From Chloroflexia bacterium (lineage in GTDB: Bacteria > Chloroflexota > Chloroflexia > Thermomicrobiales > UBA6265), in NCBI GenBank assembly GCA_013698305.1, contig JACCVC010000223.1, positions 1-26,002 of the forward strand: 26,002 nt of DNA, written 5' to 3'. The position numbers and the translations under genes were made by a program. The notes under the pieces are model-generated. The model worked only from the letters and a program-made list of their open reading frames with translations. It was not told where the DNA came from and searched no databases. Below, piece after piece: positions 14,671-22,479 of this stretch. Position 1 is the stretch's first letter, and every line of letters starts with the position of its first letter.

Positions 14671-15579
14671 TCAACCTGTGGAAGCGCCGGCCGGTTCGGG
14701 CGCTTCACCCTCGTCCTCGTTCGGGATGGGATGGTGAAACACGTAGTTGAACGAGCCGCCGATCAACATGACGACCCCCATGACCCAGAGCCAGTAGATG
14801 AATACCAGCATTGCGCCGAAGATCCCGTACGCTTCAAAGTCTCCCGCGATCGAGAAGTAGATCTGCAGCCCAAAGATCGCGACGCCCCACAGGACCACGC
14901 TGACGATGGCGCCCGGTAGAAACCACCTCACAGGCGCTTCCACGTCAGGTCCGAAATAGTGCAGCATGGTCACCGCCAGCACGAGCAGGACAATCGCAAC
15001 CGGCCAGCGGAGGATGGAGATAAGGCCGGGCAAAGTGTCTTCTAGGCCGACGGCTTCGAAGAGTCGTGTTCCGAATTGTGAGCCCATCACCAGCGCCAGC
15101 GATGTCACGCCCAGCGCCAGGCCGACCGAGGCAGTCAGCCCGATCGCGATCAACTGCCGCTTGATCCACGACCGGCTATCCTCCTTGTGATAGCAGAAGT
15201 TCAACCCTTTCATCACCGCCGCAACCGCATTCTTTCCACCCCATAGCGCGAGAATCGCGCCAAAGGAGACCAGGAAGCCGGGCGACGTGGTGAGCGCGCT
15301 TTCGACCGGACCGCTCAGCACCTCCGCCGCGTCCGATGGCAGATTCTCTTCCATCCAATCGATGACAGGCACCACCGGATTCTGCTGGTCGGCATTGACC
15401 TGCCGGGTGATGATCCCGGCGATCGCCGTGATGAAGATCAGCAGCGGAGCGATTGCGAACAGCACGTCATAGACGATTTGCTTTGCAACGCTGGTCAGGT
15501 CTTTTTCTCGTATATCCTTGAACAGATATTTGACAATTTCCATTGCGCTCTTCTTGTCATTCGACGAATCGTCCGTCAC
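14671..15579 (-). CDS. YihY/virulence factor BrkB family membrane protein
   Basis: A 302-residue integral membrane protein. The family layout is present: a short cytoplasmic N-terminus (EIVKYLFKDIREKDL), then VLFAIAPLLIFITAIAGII, a loop, SFGAILALWGGKNAVAAVMKGLNFCY (the family's conserved S-R-A-L-like helix), RQLIAIGLTASVGLALG, VAIVLLVLAVTMLHYFGPD, WFLPGAIVSVVLWGVAIFG and a last helix LVFIYWLWVMGVVMLIGGSFNYV. About six helices in all, then an acidic tail. The role of the family is not settled; members were once called RNase BN by error. The GTG at 15579 is used because GGAAGGGA stands just upstream. An in-frame start at 15894 would add 105 non-family residues and overlap the divergent gene at 15757, so it is unlikely; an ATG at 15543 is also possible. 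Confidence 0.85.
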   Translation of the reverse strand: MTDDSSNDKKSAMEIVKYLFKDIREKDLTSVAKQIVYDVLFAIAPLLIFITAIAGIITRQVNADQQNPVVPVIDWMEENLPSDAAEVLSGPVESALTTSPGFLVSFGAILALWGGKNAVAAVMKGLNFCYHKEDSRSWIKRQLIAIGLTASVGLALGVTSLALVMGSQFGTRLFEAVGLEDTLPGLISILRWPVAIVLLVLAVTMLHYFGPDVEAPVRWFLPGAIVSVVLWGVAIFGLQIYFSIAGDFEAYGIFGAMLVFIYWLWVMGVVMLIGGSFNYVFHHPIPNEDEGEAPEPAGASTG

Positions 15580-15756
15580 CACGTTCCCTTCCGCATTGCC
15601 GCGCCGTACCGCATACGTCTCCCTTTTCCCATTTGGGACAAAGGTAGTGTTGCAGAAATCGTGCCCTGGCCCGTGTGCGATGATGGGAGAGTCGAATAGC
15701 GGCGCATTGCCCAGCACGTTCACGCCCGAGTTACCCTGCCTCCAAGGAATGTCTCC

Positions 15757-16191
15757 ATGTCCCACACCGATGAACAGATCAGGATCGACATATTCGTCCC
15801 TCGGCGGCGCGAGCTGGTGGCGAGGCTCTGCCTGGCGCTCAATGAGGCGTTGGCGCCGGCGGACGATTGGGCGTCTGGATCCGAGATTCGCCATTGGCAG
15901 GTTGCTGTCGCCGATTTCGGCGATTTGCCGGCCGGGATCATTGAAGCTGTGCTCGAAGAGTGGTCGGAATCAGGCGGTCGGCTCGACGAGATCGAGTTCA
16001 GCGGCTATCTCGATACGGAGGACGGGCATCGCGCCTGGGGGTTCCTGGCCATGGGAGCAGGGGAGAGGCGCGAGCATGGACATCCCTATCTGGAGCAAAT
16101 CAGCGTAGCTGAAACCGAGGATGGATACACGCTCATGGCCACGATGGGACGCCGCGCCTTGCCTGACGAGCATTCAGATGCGCATGGATGA
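15757..16191 (+). CDS. Hypothetical protein
   Basis: A 144-residue acidic protein that I do not recognise. It has no signal peptide, membrane helix or metal motif. The sequence alternates helix-like stretches (RRRELVARLCLALNEALAP, GIIEAVLEEWSESGG) with strands (WQVAVADFG, EDGYTLMATMG), suggesting a small soluble alpha/beta domain. AAGGA lies about 9 nt upstream of the ATG. Its end overlaps the start of the next unknown gene (16178) by 14 nt, so the two are probably co-translated and may act together. It is divergent from the YihY gene with about 180 bp between the starts. Confidence 0.7.
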   Translation: MSHTDEQIRIDIFVPRRRELVARLCLALNEALAPADDWASGSEIRHWQVAVADFGDLPAGIIEAVLEEWSESGGRLDEIEFSGYLDTEDGHRAWGFLAMGAGERREHGHPYLEQISVAETEDGYTLMATMGRRALPDEHSDAHG

Positions 16192-16519
16192 GTTTATCGT
16201 CACCGGCATCGAGATCGATCTTCGGATGAATGTGCTTCGGCTGAACGTCGGCGCGATGCTGGACGACCTGGAGCACGTGGTCGAAACCGGGTGTTCGGGG
16301 TCGGTCGATATCGGCGCCGGCGGACGGCTGCTTGGGGTCGACCTGGGCGAAAGCTACGCGCCGGTGATGCCGCCTGAGCCGGGAACCGAGGCGATGGCCC
16401 GCAGCGCGGTGGTCGAGGTGACGGCTATTCGCGACCGCGCCTCTCGCCAGATCTTGTCGATCGTCATTCCGCGCCGGGGAGAGGGGTACGAGATCACCTA
16501 TCCCAGCGGCAACCAGTGA
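16178..16519 (+). CDS. Hypothetical protein, possibly DUF2283-like
   Basis: A 113-residue soluble protein overlapping the end of the preceding gene. The segment VDIGAGGRLLGVDLGES resembles the D-x-D-G-x-L-x-G-I-E-I pattern of DUF2283-type small beta proteins, but the match is weak. Remaining sequence is strand-rich (EFIVTGIEIDL, SAVVEVTAIRD, ILSIVIPRRG, YEITYPSG). I chose the ATG at 16178, with GAG 7 nt upstream; an ATG at 16184 is equally possible and a start at 16121 has no support. Function unknown; context suggests it works with the 15757 product. Confidence 0.65.
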   Translation: MRMDEFIVTGIEIDLRMNVLRLNVGAMLDDLEHVVETGCSGSVDIGAGGRLLGVDLGESYAPVMPPEPGTEAMARSAVVEVTAIRDRASRQILSIVIPRRGEGYEITYPSGNQ

Positions 16520-16523
16520 TGGC

Positions 16524-16548
16524 AGCCGGGCGGGCTCGGGGAGCCGGC
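16524..16548. terminator. Weak hairpin between convergent genes
   Basis: GGCTC (16533-16537) and GAGCC (16541-16545) form a GC hairpin around GGG, with an alternative GCCGG/CCGGC pairing of the flanks. It lies just behind the 16519 stop in a convergent gap. There is no T-run, so support is low. Confidence 0.3.
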
Positions 16549-16606
16549 GTCACCGATTTGCAGCATCCTCCGAACGGACGAGCGTGATGGCGATGACGAT
16601 CGCTGA

Positions 16607-16990
16607 TCACCGATCAGGATCGTCGTACTCCTCGAAGTTCTCCAAGTCGTCAACGACCTCGATCTCGGACAAGATCTCGCGCGCCCGGTCGAGGTCGCTT
16701 TCTCGCACGTAGACGGCGTGTTCGAACGTTGCCGCCGACGCCCAGGCGCCCAGCCCGGGACCTCCAGGGCGGACCAGCACCGGGATCGAGGCATCGCGCA
16801 GGATGCTGCTGAGCATTCCTGCCTCGATCTCGTTTGGAACCGTCTGCAAATGCACGGGTGGTCCCGAATCGTAGGCTTGCCGCATGAACGCGTCGTCGGG
16901 CACGTTATCGGTCAACGTCGAGCCGCATTCCGGGCAGGACGTCACCCAGTCGTCAAACGCGCCGTCGCCCTCCGGGCAGTATTTGGTCAT
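16607..16990 (-). CDS. Zinc-ribbon protein with DUF2007 domain
   Basis: A 127-residue protein. The N-terminus has a small zinc-ribbon-like motif with C5 and C19-P-E-C22. Residues about 46-105 match the DUF2007 pattern (putative signal-transducing, PII-like fold): VHLQTVPNEIEAGMLSSILRDASIPVLV, then AVYVRESDLDRAREIL. The tail is acidic. DUF2007 proteins often carry such a ribbon and their role is unknown. The ATG at 16990 is preceded by AAGGG at about 9 nt. The upstream sequence is unusually AT-rich (17005-17018) for this genome and includes a copy of the repeated palindrome at 17035-17050, which could be a control site. Confidence 0.82.
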   Translation of the reverse strand: MTKYCPEGDGAFDDWVTSCPECGSTLTDNVPDDAFMRQAYDSGPPVHLQTVPNEIEAGMLSSILRDASIPVLVRPGGPGLGAWASAATFEHAVYVRESDLDRAREILSEIEVVDDLENFEEYDDPDR

Positions 16991-17034
16991 GGCGGTATCC
17001 CTTCAATTAAATTAAAGGTAAAGGTGTCGATCGA

Positions 17035-17050
17035 GTCCACCCGGGTGGAT
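17035..17050. repeat. Palindrome GTCCACCCGGGTGGAT, copy 3
   Basis: The 14-bp palindrome TCCACCCGGGTGGA (17036-17049) is identical to the core of the copies at 9580 and 21089. Here it is intergenic, 45-60 nt upstream of the DUF2007 gene start and about 175 nt before the start of the 17225 gene, a position that would suit an operator. Confidence 0.75.
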
Positions 17051-17224
17051 GGTTGCAAGGGTCAGGCGGGCCGGGTGCTGATACCGCAAGGCGATCACAT
17101 TGCCCTCGACGGCCATGGCGGTTTCCGGTAGGCTAAGCATAATATGGAATGGGGAACCTGCGGTGTGTCGTCGGGATGACGGCTATCCGTAGCTCGCTAC
17201 AATTGCCACGGTCGGGAGACAGGG

Positions 17225-17425
17225 ATGTTGGAGATCAGTCGGATCGTCGCCTCGTTGGGCGCCGTCACAGCGAGCAGCGGAGTGGTTATCTATGGCATCG
17301 CGGTGTCGTATCTGGAACCCAACGACTTTCAATCCGACGTCGGGATCTGGCTGATGATCGTCGGCACCATCGCCACCGTCGCTGGCCTGGTGTTGTACCG
17401 ACAGCACTTCGCCGAGGAAGATTAG
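17225..17425 (+). CDS. Small two-helix membrane protein
   Basis: A 66-residue protein with two hydrophobic helices: residues about 4-27 (ISRIVASLGAVTASSGVVIYGIAV) and 41-58 (IWLMIVGTIATVAGLVLY). They are joined by a short acidic loop and followed by a charged tail. GGGAGACAGGG lies just upstream of the ATG, and a strong intrinsic terminator follows at 17459-17483, which supports a real monocistronic gene. The layout resembles actinobacterial/Chloroflexota DUF6458-type miniproteins, but I cannot confirm a family. An overlapping 97-residue frame (17149-17442) is Arg-rich and looks like a shadow. Confidence 0.75.
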   Translation: MLEISRIVASLGAVTASSGVVIYGIAVSYLEPNDFQSDVGIWLMIVGTIATVAGLVLYRQHFAEED

Positions 17426-17458
17426 GCGCAGAGGATCGGTAGATTTTGCTTGTCAGGT

Positions 17459-17483
17459 AAACCCGCACCTCGTGTGCGGGTTT
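17459..17483 (+). terminator. Intrinsic terminator
   Basis: AAACCCGCAC (17459-17468) and GTGCGGGTTT (17474-17483) form a perfect 10-bp stem with a CTCGT loop, ending in a T-tract. It lies 34 nt after the stop of the small membrane protein gene. Confidence 0.85.
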
Positions 17484-17510
17484 GTCGTAATCGCCTGTCA
17501 AGGTGACCGG

Positions 17511-17527
17511 GCGGACACAAAGTCCGC
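17511..17527 (-). terminator. Short hairpin after folC
   Basis: GCGGAC (17511-17516) and GTCCGC (17522-17527) flank a 5-nt loop just beyond the folC stop on the minus strand. The stem is short and no T-run follows, so this is a weak terminator candidate. The stronger stem at 17459-17483 could serve both directions. Confidence 0.4.
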
Positions 17528-17530
17528 ACC

Positions 17531-18946
17531 CTACGTATTGGCAGAATCGGGGACTGGCCAGGGCGTGTGCTGTTCGATGATGTCGTCGGCACGGTACCAG
17601 TGCTGGCGGACGTTCCCGACGAGGTAGAGTGAACCTGTCACCAGAACAGCGTCCTTTGAACCGGCTCGGGCGATGCTGTGGGCGAGTCTCAGCGCGGCGA
17701 TCGGGTCCGGCTCGACGTGAATCGTTCCCTCGAATCCGGCCTCGCGGGCGGCGCTCATCAGCGCCTCGGCGGTCTTGGCCTCCTTGGCAAGCACCCGCGG
17801 CGAGGTCGAAACCAGCAGGTCCAGGTGGGGAAGCAGGCTCTCCACCATGCCGTCAACGTGCTTTGCTTCCAGCGCGCCGAGGACGATGATCCGTCGACCT
17901 CCATCACTAACCGGCAACAGGTAGGGGAGGTCGTCGGCCAGGGCGGCGACCTTCTGCCCGTTGTGGGCGCCGTCCAGCATCGTGCGCGGACGGCCCGGCA
18001 TCAACTCCGCCCGGCCAGGGATGCGAGCGGTGCGCAATCCCCGCCGTCTGGCGTTATCGTCGATGTCCCAACCGAGGTCTGACAGGATCCGAGAGGCGAT
18101 GAGTGAGGTATAGCCGTTTCTGGCCTGGAAGCGACCCGCCATGCCGATGGACCATTGTTGCCCGGTCGCTCGATCGGTCCACGTTGTGGAAGCGCTGGCG
18201 ATGCCGGTCACCTCGATGTCGCGCTCAAAATCGATCTCCGTCAAGCTTGCTCCGGTCACCGCAGCTTCCTCAAGGATCGGCGCTCGGGCGTCTGGATGCC
18301 GCACTGCGCTGAGCGCCGGACGCCCTGGCTTGATGATCCCCGCCTTGTGCCAGGCGATGCTGGCGATGGTGTCACCGAGCGTGTTCGTGTGGTCGAGCCC
18401 GACCGAGGTGATGATCGCCAGCTCCGGATCGATGATGTTGGTCAGGTCGAACCTCCCGCCCGCGCCGACCTCGATCACGGCGATGTCCGCCTTGACGTCC
18501 TCTAGGAACAGCATCACCAGCGCGATCCACGCCTCGCCATAGGTGATGTGATCGGCGGCGGGAAAGCGTTCCAGCTCGTCGAGCAGGTGCGACCCCAGCC
18601 GGATGAAGCGTTCGGCCTCGATAAGGTCGCCGTTGATCTGAAGCTTCTCGCTCGGTGACTGGAGATACGGCGACGTATGGACGCCGGTTCGATAACCCGC
18701 CGCGGTGAGGATGGCGGCAAGCGCGGTGGTGGTGGACCCCTTGCCGGATGTGCCGCCGATGTGGACCTTGGGGATACTCTCGGCGGGCCGGCCAAGATGA
18801 TCGAGAAACGCTCTCAACCGAGTCATCCGGTCGCGGGCACGCTCGCGCACCGCCTCGCGGGTCGTGTCAGTCGAAGCGGAAGTCGCGGCGATCAGCGCGT
18901 CGAGCCGTCGAACGGTGTTCTGAAATCGCGCGGCGATGTCAGCCAT
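17531..18946 (-). CDS. folC: Bifunctional folylpolyglutamate/dihydrofolate synthase
   Basis: A 471-residue Mur-ligase-family enzyme that adds glutamate to dihydropteroate and folates using ATP. Visible motifs in order: the P-loop HIGGTSGKGSTT (about 62-73), HTSPYL, ITYGEAWIALVMLFLE, the GAGGRFDLTNI Mg/ATP region, SVGLDHTNTLGDTIASIAWHKAGIIKPG with the lysine usually carbamylated, and MLDGAHN in the C-terminal ligase domain. Length is slightly above the usual 420-450, because of about 20 extra N-terminal residues. The ATG at 18946 has AGGAG about 12 nt upstream, a long but usable spacing. It is divergent from the membrane protein gene at 19114. No other folate gene lies nearby, so whether it makes DHF as well as polyglutamates cannot be judged by context. 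Confidence 0.93.
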   Translation of the reverse strand: MADIAARFQNTVRRLDALIAATSASTDTTREAVRERARDRMTRLRAFLDHLGRPAESIPKVHIGGTSGKGSTTTALAAILTAAGYRTGVHTSPYLQSPSEKLQINGDLIEAERFIRLGSHLLDELERFPAADHITYGEAWIALVMLFLEDVKADIAVIEVGAGGRFDLTNIIDPELAIITSVGLDHTNTLGDTIASIAWHKAGIIKPGRPALSAVRHPDARAPILEEAAVTGASLTEIDFERDIEVTGIASASTTWTDRATGQQWSIGMAGRFQARNGYTSLIASRILSDLGWDIDDNARRRGLRTARIPGRAELMPGRPRTMLDGAHNGQKVAALADDLPYLLPVSDGGRRIIVLGALEAKHVDGMVESLLPHLDLLVSTSPRVLAKEAKTAEALMSAAREAGFEGTIHVEPDPIAALRLAHSIARAGSKDAVLVTGSLYLVGNVRQHWYRADDIIEQHTPWPVPDSANT

Positions 18947-19010
18947 TGCGGGGTGTCGCTCCTGTGGCCCATGACCAGGTGGGGCCGGTCATCCGCGGGT
19001 TGTCAATTCC

Positions 19011-19032
19011 GGGTACCATTGGGGGTACATTG
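19011..19032. repeat. Short tandem direct repeat in the folC divergent promoter region
   Basis: GGGTACCATTG (19011-19021) is followed one base later by GGGTACATTG (19023-19032), a near-perfect tandem repeat. It lies between folC and the divergent 19114 gene; a TTGTCA at 19000-19005 is a possible -35 element. It could bind a regulator; no family is recognised. Confidence 0.35.
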
Positions 19033-19113
19033 CATGCCGATCCATCATGAAACAGGGTGGGCGCGGCGCTGGTTCCAATCGTTCACGTATCGTTCCCTGA
19101 AGGAAACCCTCGC

Positions 19114-19824
19114 ATGCTCAATATTCTCATCACGCTCGTCATACCGGTGGTCATTCTGACACGGTTCAGTGGCGAAGACGACCTCGGGCCAGTCTGGGGC
19201 GTGATCGTGGCACTGGCGTTCCCGCTCGGCTACGCCATCTACAACATCTTCAAGCAGGGCAAGATCGGCTGGACGCCGGTGCTCGGCGTGGTCAGCGTCA
19301 TGCTTACCGGCGGCATTGCGCTGCTGGAGTTGCCGCCGGAGCTGGTGGCGATCAAGGAAGCCGCCATCCCCTTGGCGCTGGCCCTGGCGCTCCTGATCTC
19401 TGCCTGGATCAACCGGCCCCTGGCGCGGATCCTCCTCGACCAGATGCTCGACCGCGACAAGGTCCATGCGGCGCTGGTGGAGCGGGGGACTGTGGAGGAA
19501 TACGAGCGGCGGACCGCGCTGGCGACCTACATGCTCGCCAGCGCCTTCTTGCTGTCGTCGGCGTTGAACTATGGGCTCGCCCGATATGTCGTCACGAGCA
19601 ATCCTGGAACCGAAGCGTTCAACAGCGAGCTTGGCCGGATGACTGCGCTGAGCTTTCCGGTGATCACCCTGCCGGTGATGGTCGTGCTGTTCATCACCAT
19701 CTTCTACATCTTGCGGATCGTGAACCAGCTTACCGGGCTGGAGGCGGAAGAGGTAATCCGTCAGCCCAACAAGGACAAGGACAAGAAGGCGGCGTCCGAC
19801 CAGCGGTCCCCCGAAAACGCGTAA
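19114..19824 (+). CDS. VC0807-like integral membrane protein
   Basis: A 236-residue protein with about six membrane segments: NILITLVIPVVIL, VWGVIVALAFPLGYAIYNIF, VLGVVSVMLTGGIALLEL, IPLALALALLISAWI, a long charged cytoplasmic loop (about 110-150), TYMLASAFLLSSALNYGLA, then FPVITLPVMVVLFITIFYI. The conserved core, with K-x-G-x-x-W-x-P-V-L-G, LTGGIALLEL, IKEAAIP and a PGT-x-x-FN-x-E-L-GRM-x-x-SFP segment, fits a family often annotated as VC0807-type or wrongly as MFS; function is unknown. The Lys-rich C-terminal tail is cytoplasmic. The ATG at 19114 has AAGGA 9 nt upstream; an in-frame ATG at 19057 is less likely. It converges on hemW with a 7-bp gap. Confidence 0.78.
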   Translation: MLNILITLVIPVVILTRFSGEDDLGPVWGVIVALAFPLGYAIYNIFKQGKIGWTPVLGVVSVMLTGGIALLELPPELVAIKEAAIPLALALALLISAWINRPLARILLDQMLDRDKVHAALVERGTVEEYERRTALATYMLASAFLLSSALNYGLARYVVTSNPGTEAFNSELGRMTALSFPVITLPVMVVLFITIFYILRIVNQLTGLEAEEVIRQPNKDKDKKAASDQRSPENA

Positions 19825-19841
19825 TTCGCCGTTACGGCGAA
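19825..19841. terminator. Small hairpin at the convergent hemW end
   Basis: TTCGCC (19825-19830) pairs with GGCGAA (19836-19841) around GTTAC, right after the 19822 stop and overlapping the last codons of hemW. It may end transcription on both strands, but the stem is short and lacks T-runs. Confidence 0.35.
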
Positions 19842-21031
19842 CGGGCCGCAGCCATATCGAACTCCGTGATCCTGGCGATGACGTCGTTGGCGAGCATCGC
19901 GCCTCGCTGGGCGAGGCGGATGCCGCTGTCGGTCCGCTCGACCAGCCCGGTCGCGACCATCGCGTCGATATTGGGACCGGAAAGCTCCTCGATCGTCACG
20001 CCATGCCGTCGCTCGAAGGCGTCGGCGGAGATGCCGTCCTGGAGCAAACGCAACCCCATCAGGAACGTCTCGGTGAGGCCGTTTCGAACGTCGATCGACT
20101 CGCGATTCGAGACCGTATCCCCATCGTTCTCGACGGCCTCGCACCAGCGCTCCGGCAACAGATGGCTCATGGTGCGGACCCCATCCAGGTGTCCATGCGC
20201 TCCCGCGCCGGCACCGAGATAGTCCCCGTGTTGCCAGTAGAGCGCGTTGTGGCGGGAGTAGTCGCCGGGATGCCACGACCAGTTGGCGATCTCATAATGG
20301 GTCCAGCCCGCGTCTCGCAACGTGTCGATCGCAAGCTCGTACATGTCGGCGGTGGCGTCGTCATCGGGCATGTGCAGGATGCCCCGTGCCTGGGCGTCGG
20401 CGAAGGGGGTGCCCGGCTCGACGATCAGGCTGTAGAGCGAGAGGTGGTTGGGGGGATGCGGCGTGCCGAGTAGCGTCTCCAGATCCTGTTTCCAGATGTC
20501 CAGCGACTGGCCCGGCCAACCGAAAATGGCGTCCACGCTGACCCGCTCGAATCCGGCGGCATGGGCGTTTTCCAGGGCAACCAGCACATCGTCGGATTCG
20601 TGATGGCGGCCAAGGCGGCGCAGTCCACGCCGGTCCATGGTCTGTGCGCCGATGCTGAGCCGGTTGATGCCTGCGTCGCGGTAAGCGGTGAGCAACGGCT
20701 GCGTGAGGCTGTTCGGGTTGGTCTCGACGCTGATCTCGCAACCGGGGGCAAGGGTGAAGTTGTCCCGGCAGGCGTCCAGCACGGCGCGCATCTGATCGCC
20801 GTCGAGCAGCGACGGGGTGCCGCCGCCGATGAAGACCGAGACGATCTCGCGATCCTGAACTGACTGCGCCTGACGGGCAAGGTCCCGCGCCAGCCCGTCG
20901 ACGTAGCGCGGGATCAACGACTCCTTGCCGGCGTACGTCGTGAAATCGCAGTACGGGCAGATATGGCTGCAGAACGGGATGTGGATGTAAATGCCCATCG
21001 GCGCGTGGCGGGGCAGGGGAGCGAAGATCAT
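19832..21031 (-). CDS. hemW: HemW-type radical SAM heme chaperone
   Basis: A 399-residue protein of the HemW family (formerly called oxygen-independent coproporphyrinogen III oxidase-like). The radical-SAM cluster motif is C21-x3-C25-x2-C28-D-F, preceded by GIYIHIPF. SVFIGGGTPSLL is the SAM-binding glycine motif and VETNPNSL and RLSIGAQT follow as in the family. The HemW C-terminal signature SRHNALYW-x4-YLGAGAGAHG (around 260-285) is present. HemW binds heme and transfers it to respiratory enzymes rather than oxidising coproporphyrinogen. The ATG at 21031 has only a poor Shine-Dalgarno match; an ATG 33 nt downstream is possible. The gene is 9 nt behind the MFS gene, so the two are co-transcribed. 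Confidence 0.9.
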   Translation of the reverse strand: MIFAPLPRHAPMGIYIHIPFCSHICPYCDFTTYAGKESLIPRYVDGLARDLARQAQSVQDREIVSVFIGGGTPSLLDGDQMRAVLDACRDNFTLAPGCEISVETNPNSLTQPLLTAYRDAGINRLSIGAQTMDRRGLRRLGRHHESDDVLVALENAHAAGFERVSVDAIFGWPGQSLDIWKQDLETLLGTPHPPNHLSLYSLIVEPGTPFADAQARGILHMPDDDATADMYELAIDTLRDAGWTHYEIANWSWHPGDYSRHNALYWQHGDYLGAGAGAHGHLDGVRTMSHLLPERWCEAVENDGDTVSNRESIDVRNGLTETFLMGLRLLQDGISADAFERRHGVTIEELSGPNIDAMVATGLVERTDSGIRLAQRGAMLANDVIARITEFDMAAARSP

Positions 21032-21040
21032 TAGATTCTG

Positions 21041-22363
21041 TCATTCCGATTGTGATCGAGGAATCTCGCGGCGGTGGGGCAGGGGAGTGTCCACCCGGGT
21101 GGACGCCTGTTCCGTCTCAAGGATACTCGCTTGAGCAGGTGTGACTGGCGGCTCCTCCCGAACCTGGCCAAGGGTTGCCCGGTGTAGCCAGAGCGCGATG
21201 GCCGAGGCCATCCCGACCACGAAGAACGCGACCCACGGCAGCTCCGGCCTCTCCAGCGACCGTCCCAGGTCGAAAAGCGTGCCGCCGACGAAGTTCCCGA
21301 GCCCGCCGCCGAGCGCCAGCGACAGTGCCGCCACGCCGAAGTACGTGCCGCGTGCGGTGGGGGAGGCGAGGTTGGCGGTGACGGTCTGCTCGCCAGGGCG
21401 CGCCAGCACCGAGCCGATCGCGAAGACGCCGGCGGCGGCAAGCAACACCGGGAACCCATCCGCAAAGGCGATCAGGCCGAGGCCAACAGCAGTCGTGCTG
21501 ACGCCCGCGATCAGCAGGCCAAGCGGCGACAGCCAGCGCTCCAGGTAGCGAGGCAGCACGTAGCCGAGCCCGACCGTGACGACCGAGTTGACCGCGTAGA
21601 TCCAGGCGACGGCGGTCTCCGTGCCGGTGATGCTGGTTGCCGCCAGCGTGACGGAAATCGAGAACTGGGTCCAGCAGAACCAGAATCCCGACAGGATCAG
21701 CAGGTAGAGCATGAAGGTGCGATCGGCGAACGCCAGCTTCATCCCCACGACCGAGCCAACAGGGCCGCTCGACACCGCCACGTTCGGCAGCAACAGGAAC
21801 ATCGCGGCGAAGATCACGACGTAGGCGCTGGCGCTGGCGTATCCAACCACCGCGAAGTCGATCTGAATCAGAAACGCGCCGAGCTGGGTGCCGAGCGTGA
21901 CGCCGAGACCGCTGATCACGCCGATGCTGGCGAATAGCCGCTGGCGGTTTTCCGGTGTCGAGAAGGCGGCGAGGGCTGCGGCCTTGGGAGACTCGAACAT
22001 CCCACCACCCAGAGCCGAGAGGACCACCGCGGCCAGCACCGGCCAGAACGACTCCGCCCGGGCCAGCGCGGCGAATCCCGCGCCGCGGAGCAACATGCCG
22101 GAGCAGATCAGGATCTTGGGTCCGACTCGGTCGCTGAGCACGCCGAACAGCGTCGTCAAGGATTGCTGGGTGAACTGGCGCACGGCCAGCACGATCCCGA
22201 CGGTGCCTGCCGCCCAGCCAAGATTATCGACATAATGAACGGCCACAAGCGGGATGATCATGAAGAACCCCGCCCAGGCGAAGAAGGCGCCGATCGAGAG
22301 TGCGAGGATGCCGCGGCGGCGGCTTTGTGGCGTGAGTTGGTCGAGCGGAATGAGCCCTGACAC
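21041..22363 (-). CDS. MFS transporter
   Basis: A 440-residue major facilitator superfamily protein with about 12 membrane helices. The first pair is ILALSIGAFFAWAGFFMIIPLVAVHYV and TVGIVLAVRQFTQQSLTTLF, joined to GVLSDRVGPK, the MFS loop 2-3 motif (GxLaDRxGrr). The second half starts near FMLYLLILSGFWFCW. The pattern resembles the MdtH-type drug exporters, but the substrate is unknown. I use the GTG at 22363 because GGAG lies 7 nt upstream and the protein then starts right before the first helix; an upstream in-frame ATG at 22489 would add 42 residues and run through the promoter region shared with the divergent gene. A GTCCACCCGGGTGGAC palindrome lies near the 3' end, encoding STRVD in the hydrophilic tail. 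Confidence 0.88.
   Translation of the reverse strand: MSGLIPLDQLTPQSRRRGILALSIGAFFAWAGFFMIIPLVAVHYVDNLGWAAGTVGIVLAVRQFTQQSLTTLFGVLSDRVGPKILICSGMLLRGAGFAALARAESFWPVLAAVVLSALGGGMFESPKAAALAAFSTPENRQRLFASIGVISGLGVTLGTQLGAFLIQIDFAVVGYASASAYVVIFAAMFLLLPNVAVSSGPVGSVVGMKLAFADRTFMLYLLILSGFWFCWTQFSISVTLAATSITGTETAVAWIYAVNSVVTVGLGYVLPRYLERWLSPLGLLIAGVSTTAVGLGLIAFADGFPVLLAAAGVFAIGSVLARPGEQTVTANLASPTARGTYFGVAALSLALGGGLGNFVGGTLFDLGRSLERPELPWVAFFVVGMASAIALWLHRATLGQVREEPPVTPAQASILETEQASTRVDTPLPHRREIPRSQSE
21089..21104. repeat. 16-bp palindrome GTCCACCCGGGTGGAC, copy 4
   Basis: A perfect copy of the palindrome at 9580-9595, here inside the hydrophilic C-terminal tail of the MFS gene, about 46 nt before its stop. 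As at 9580 it encodes STRVD in frame. Unknown role. Confidence 0.75.
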
Positions 22364-22479
22364 CGCGTTTCTCCAGGCATGATGATCGTTGGTATGCAGC
22401 CAATCCACTTCACGGTATTCTCTCCGGGAACCCGGTGTGACGCCAATGCGTCTCCACATGCTGTTCAAGAGGCGCAAGG

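Noticed and set aside
15580..15894. N-terminal extension of the YihY protein from an ATG at 15894
   Set aside because: The extra 105 residues have no family similarity and overlap the divergent gene at 15757; the GTG at 15579 has a good ribosome binding site.
17149..17442. 97-residue frame overlapping the small membrane protein
   Set aside because: It is Arg/His-rich and out of frame with the better two-helix protein, which has its own ribosome binding site and terminator.
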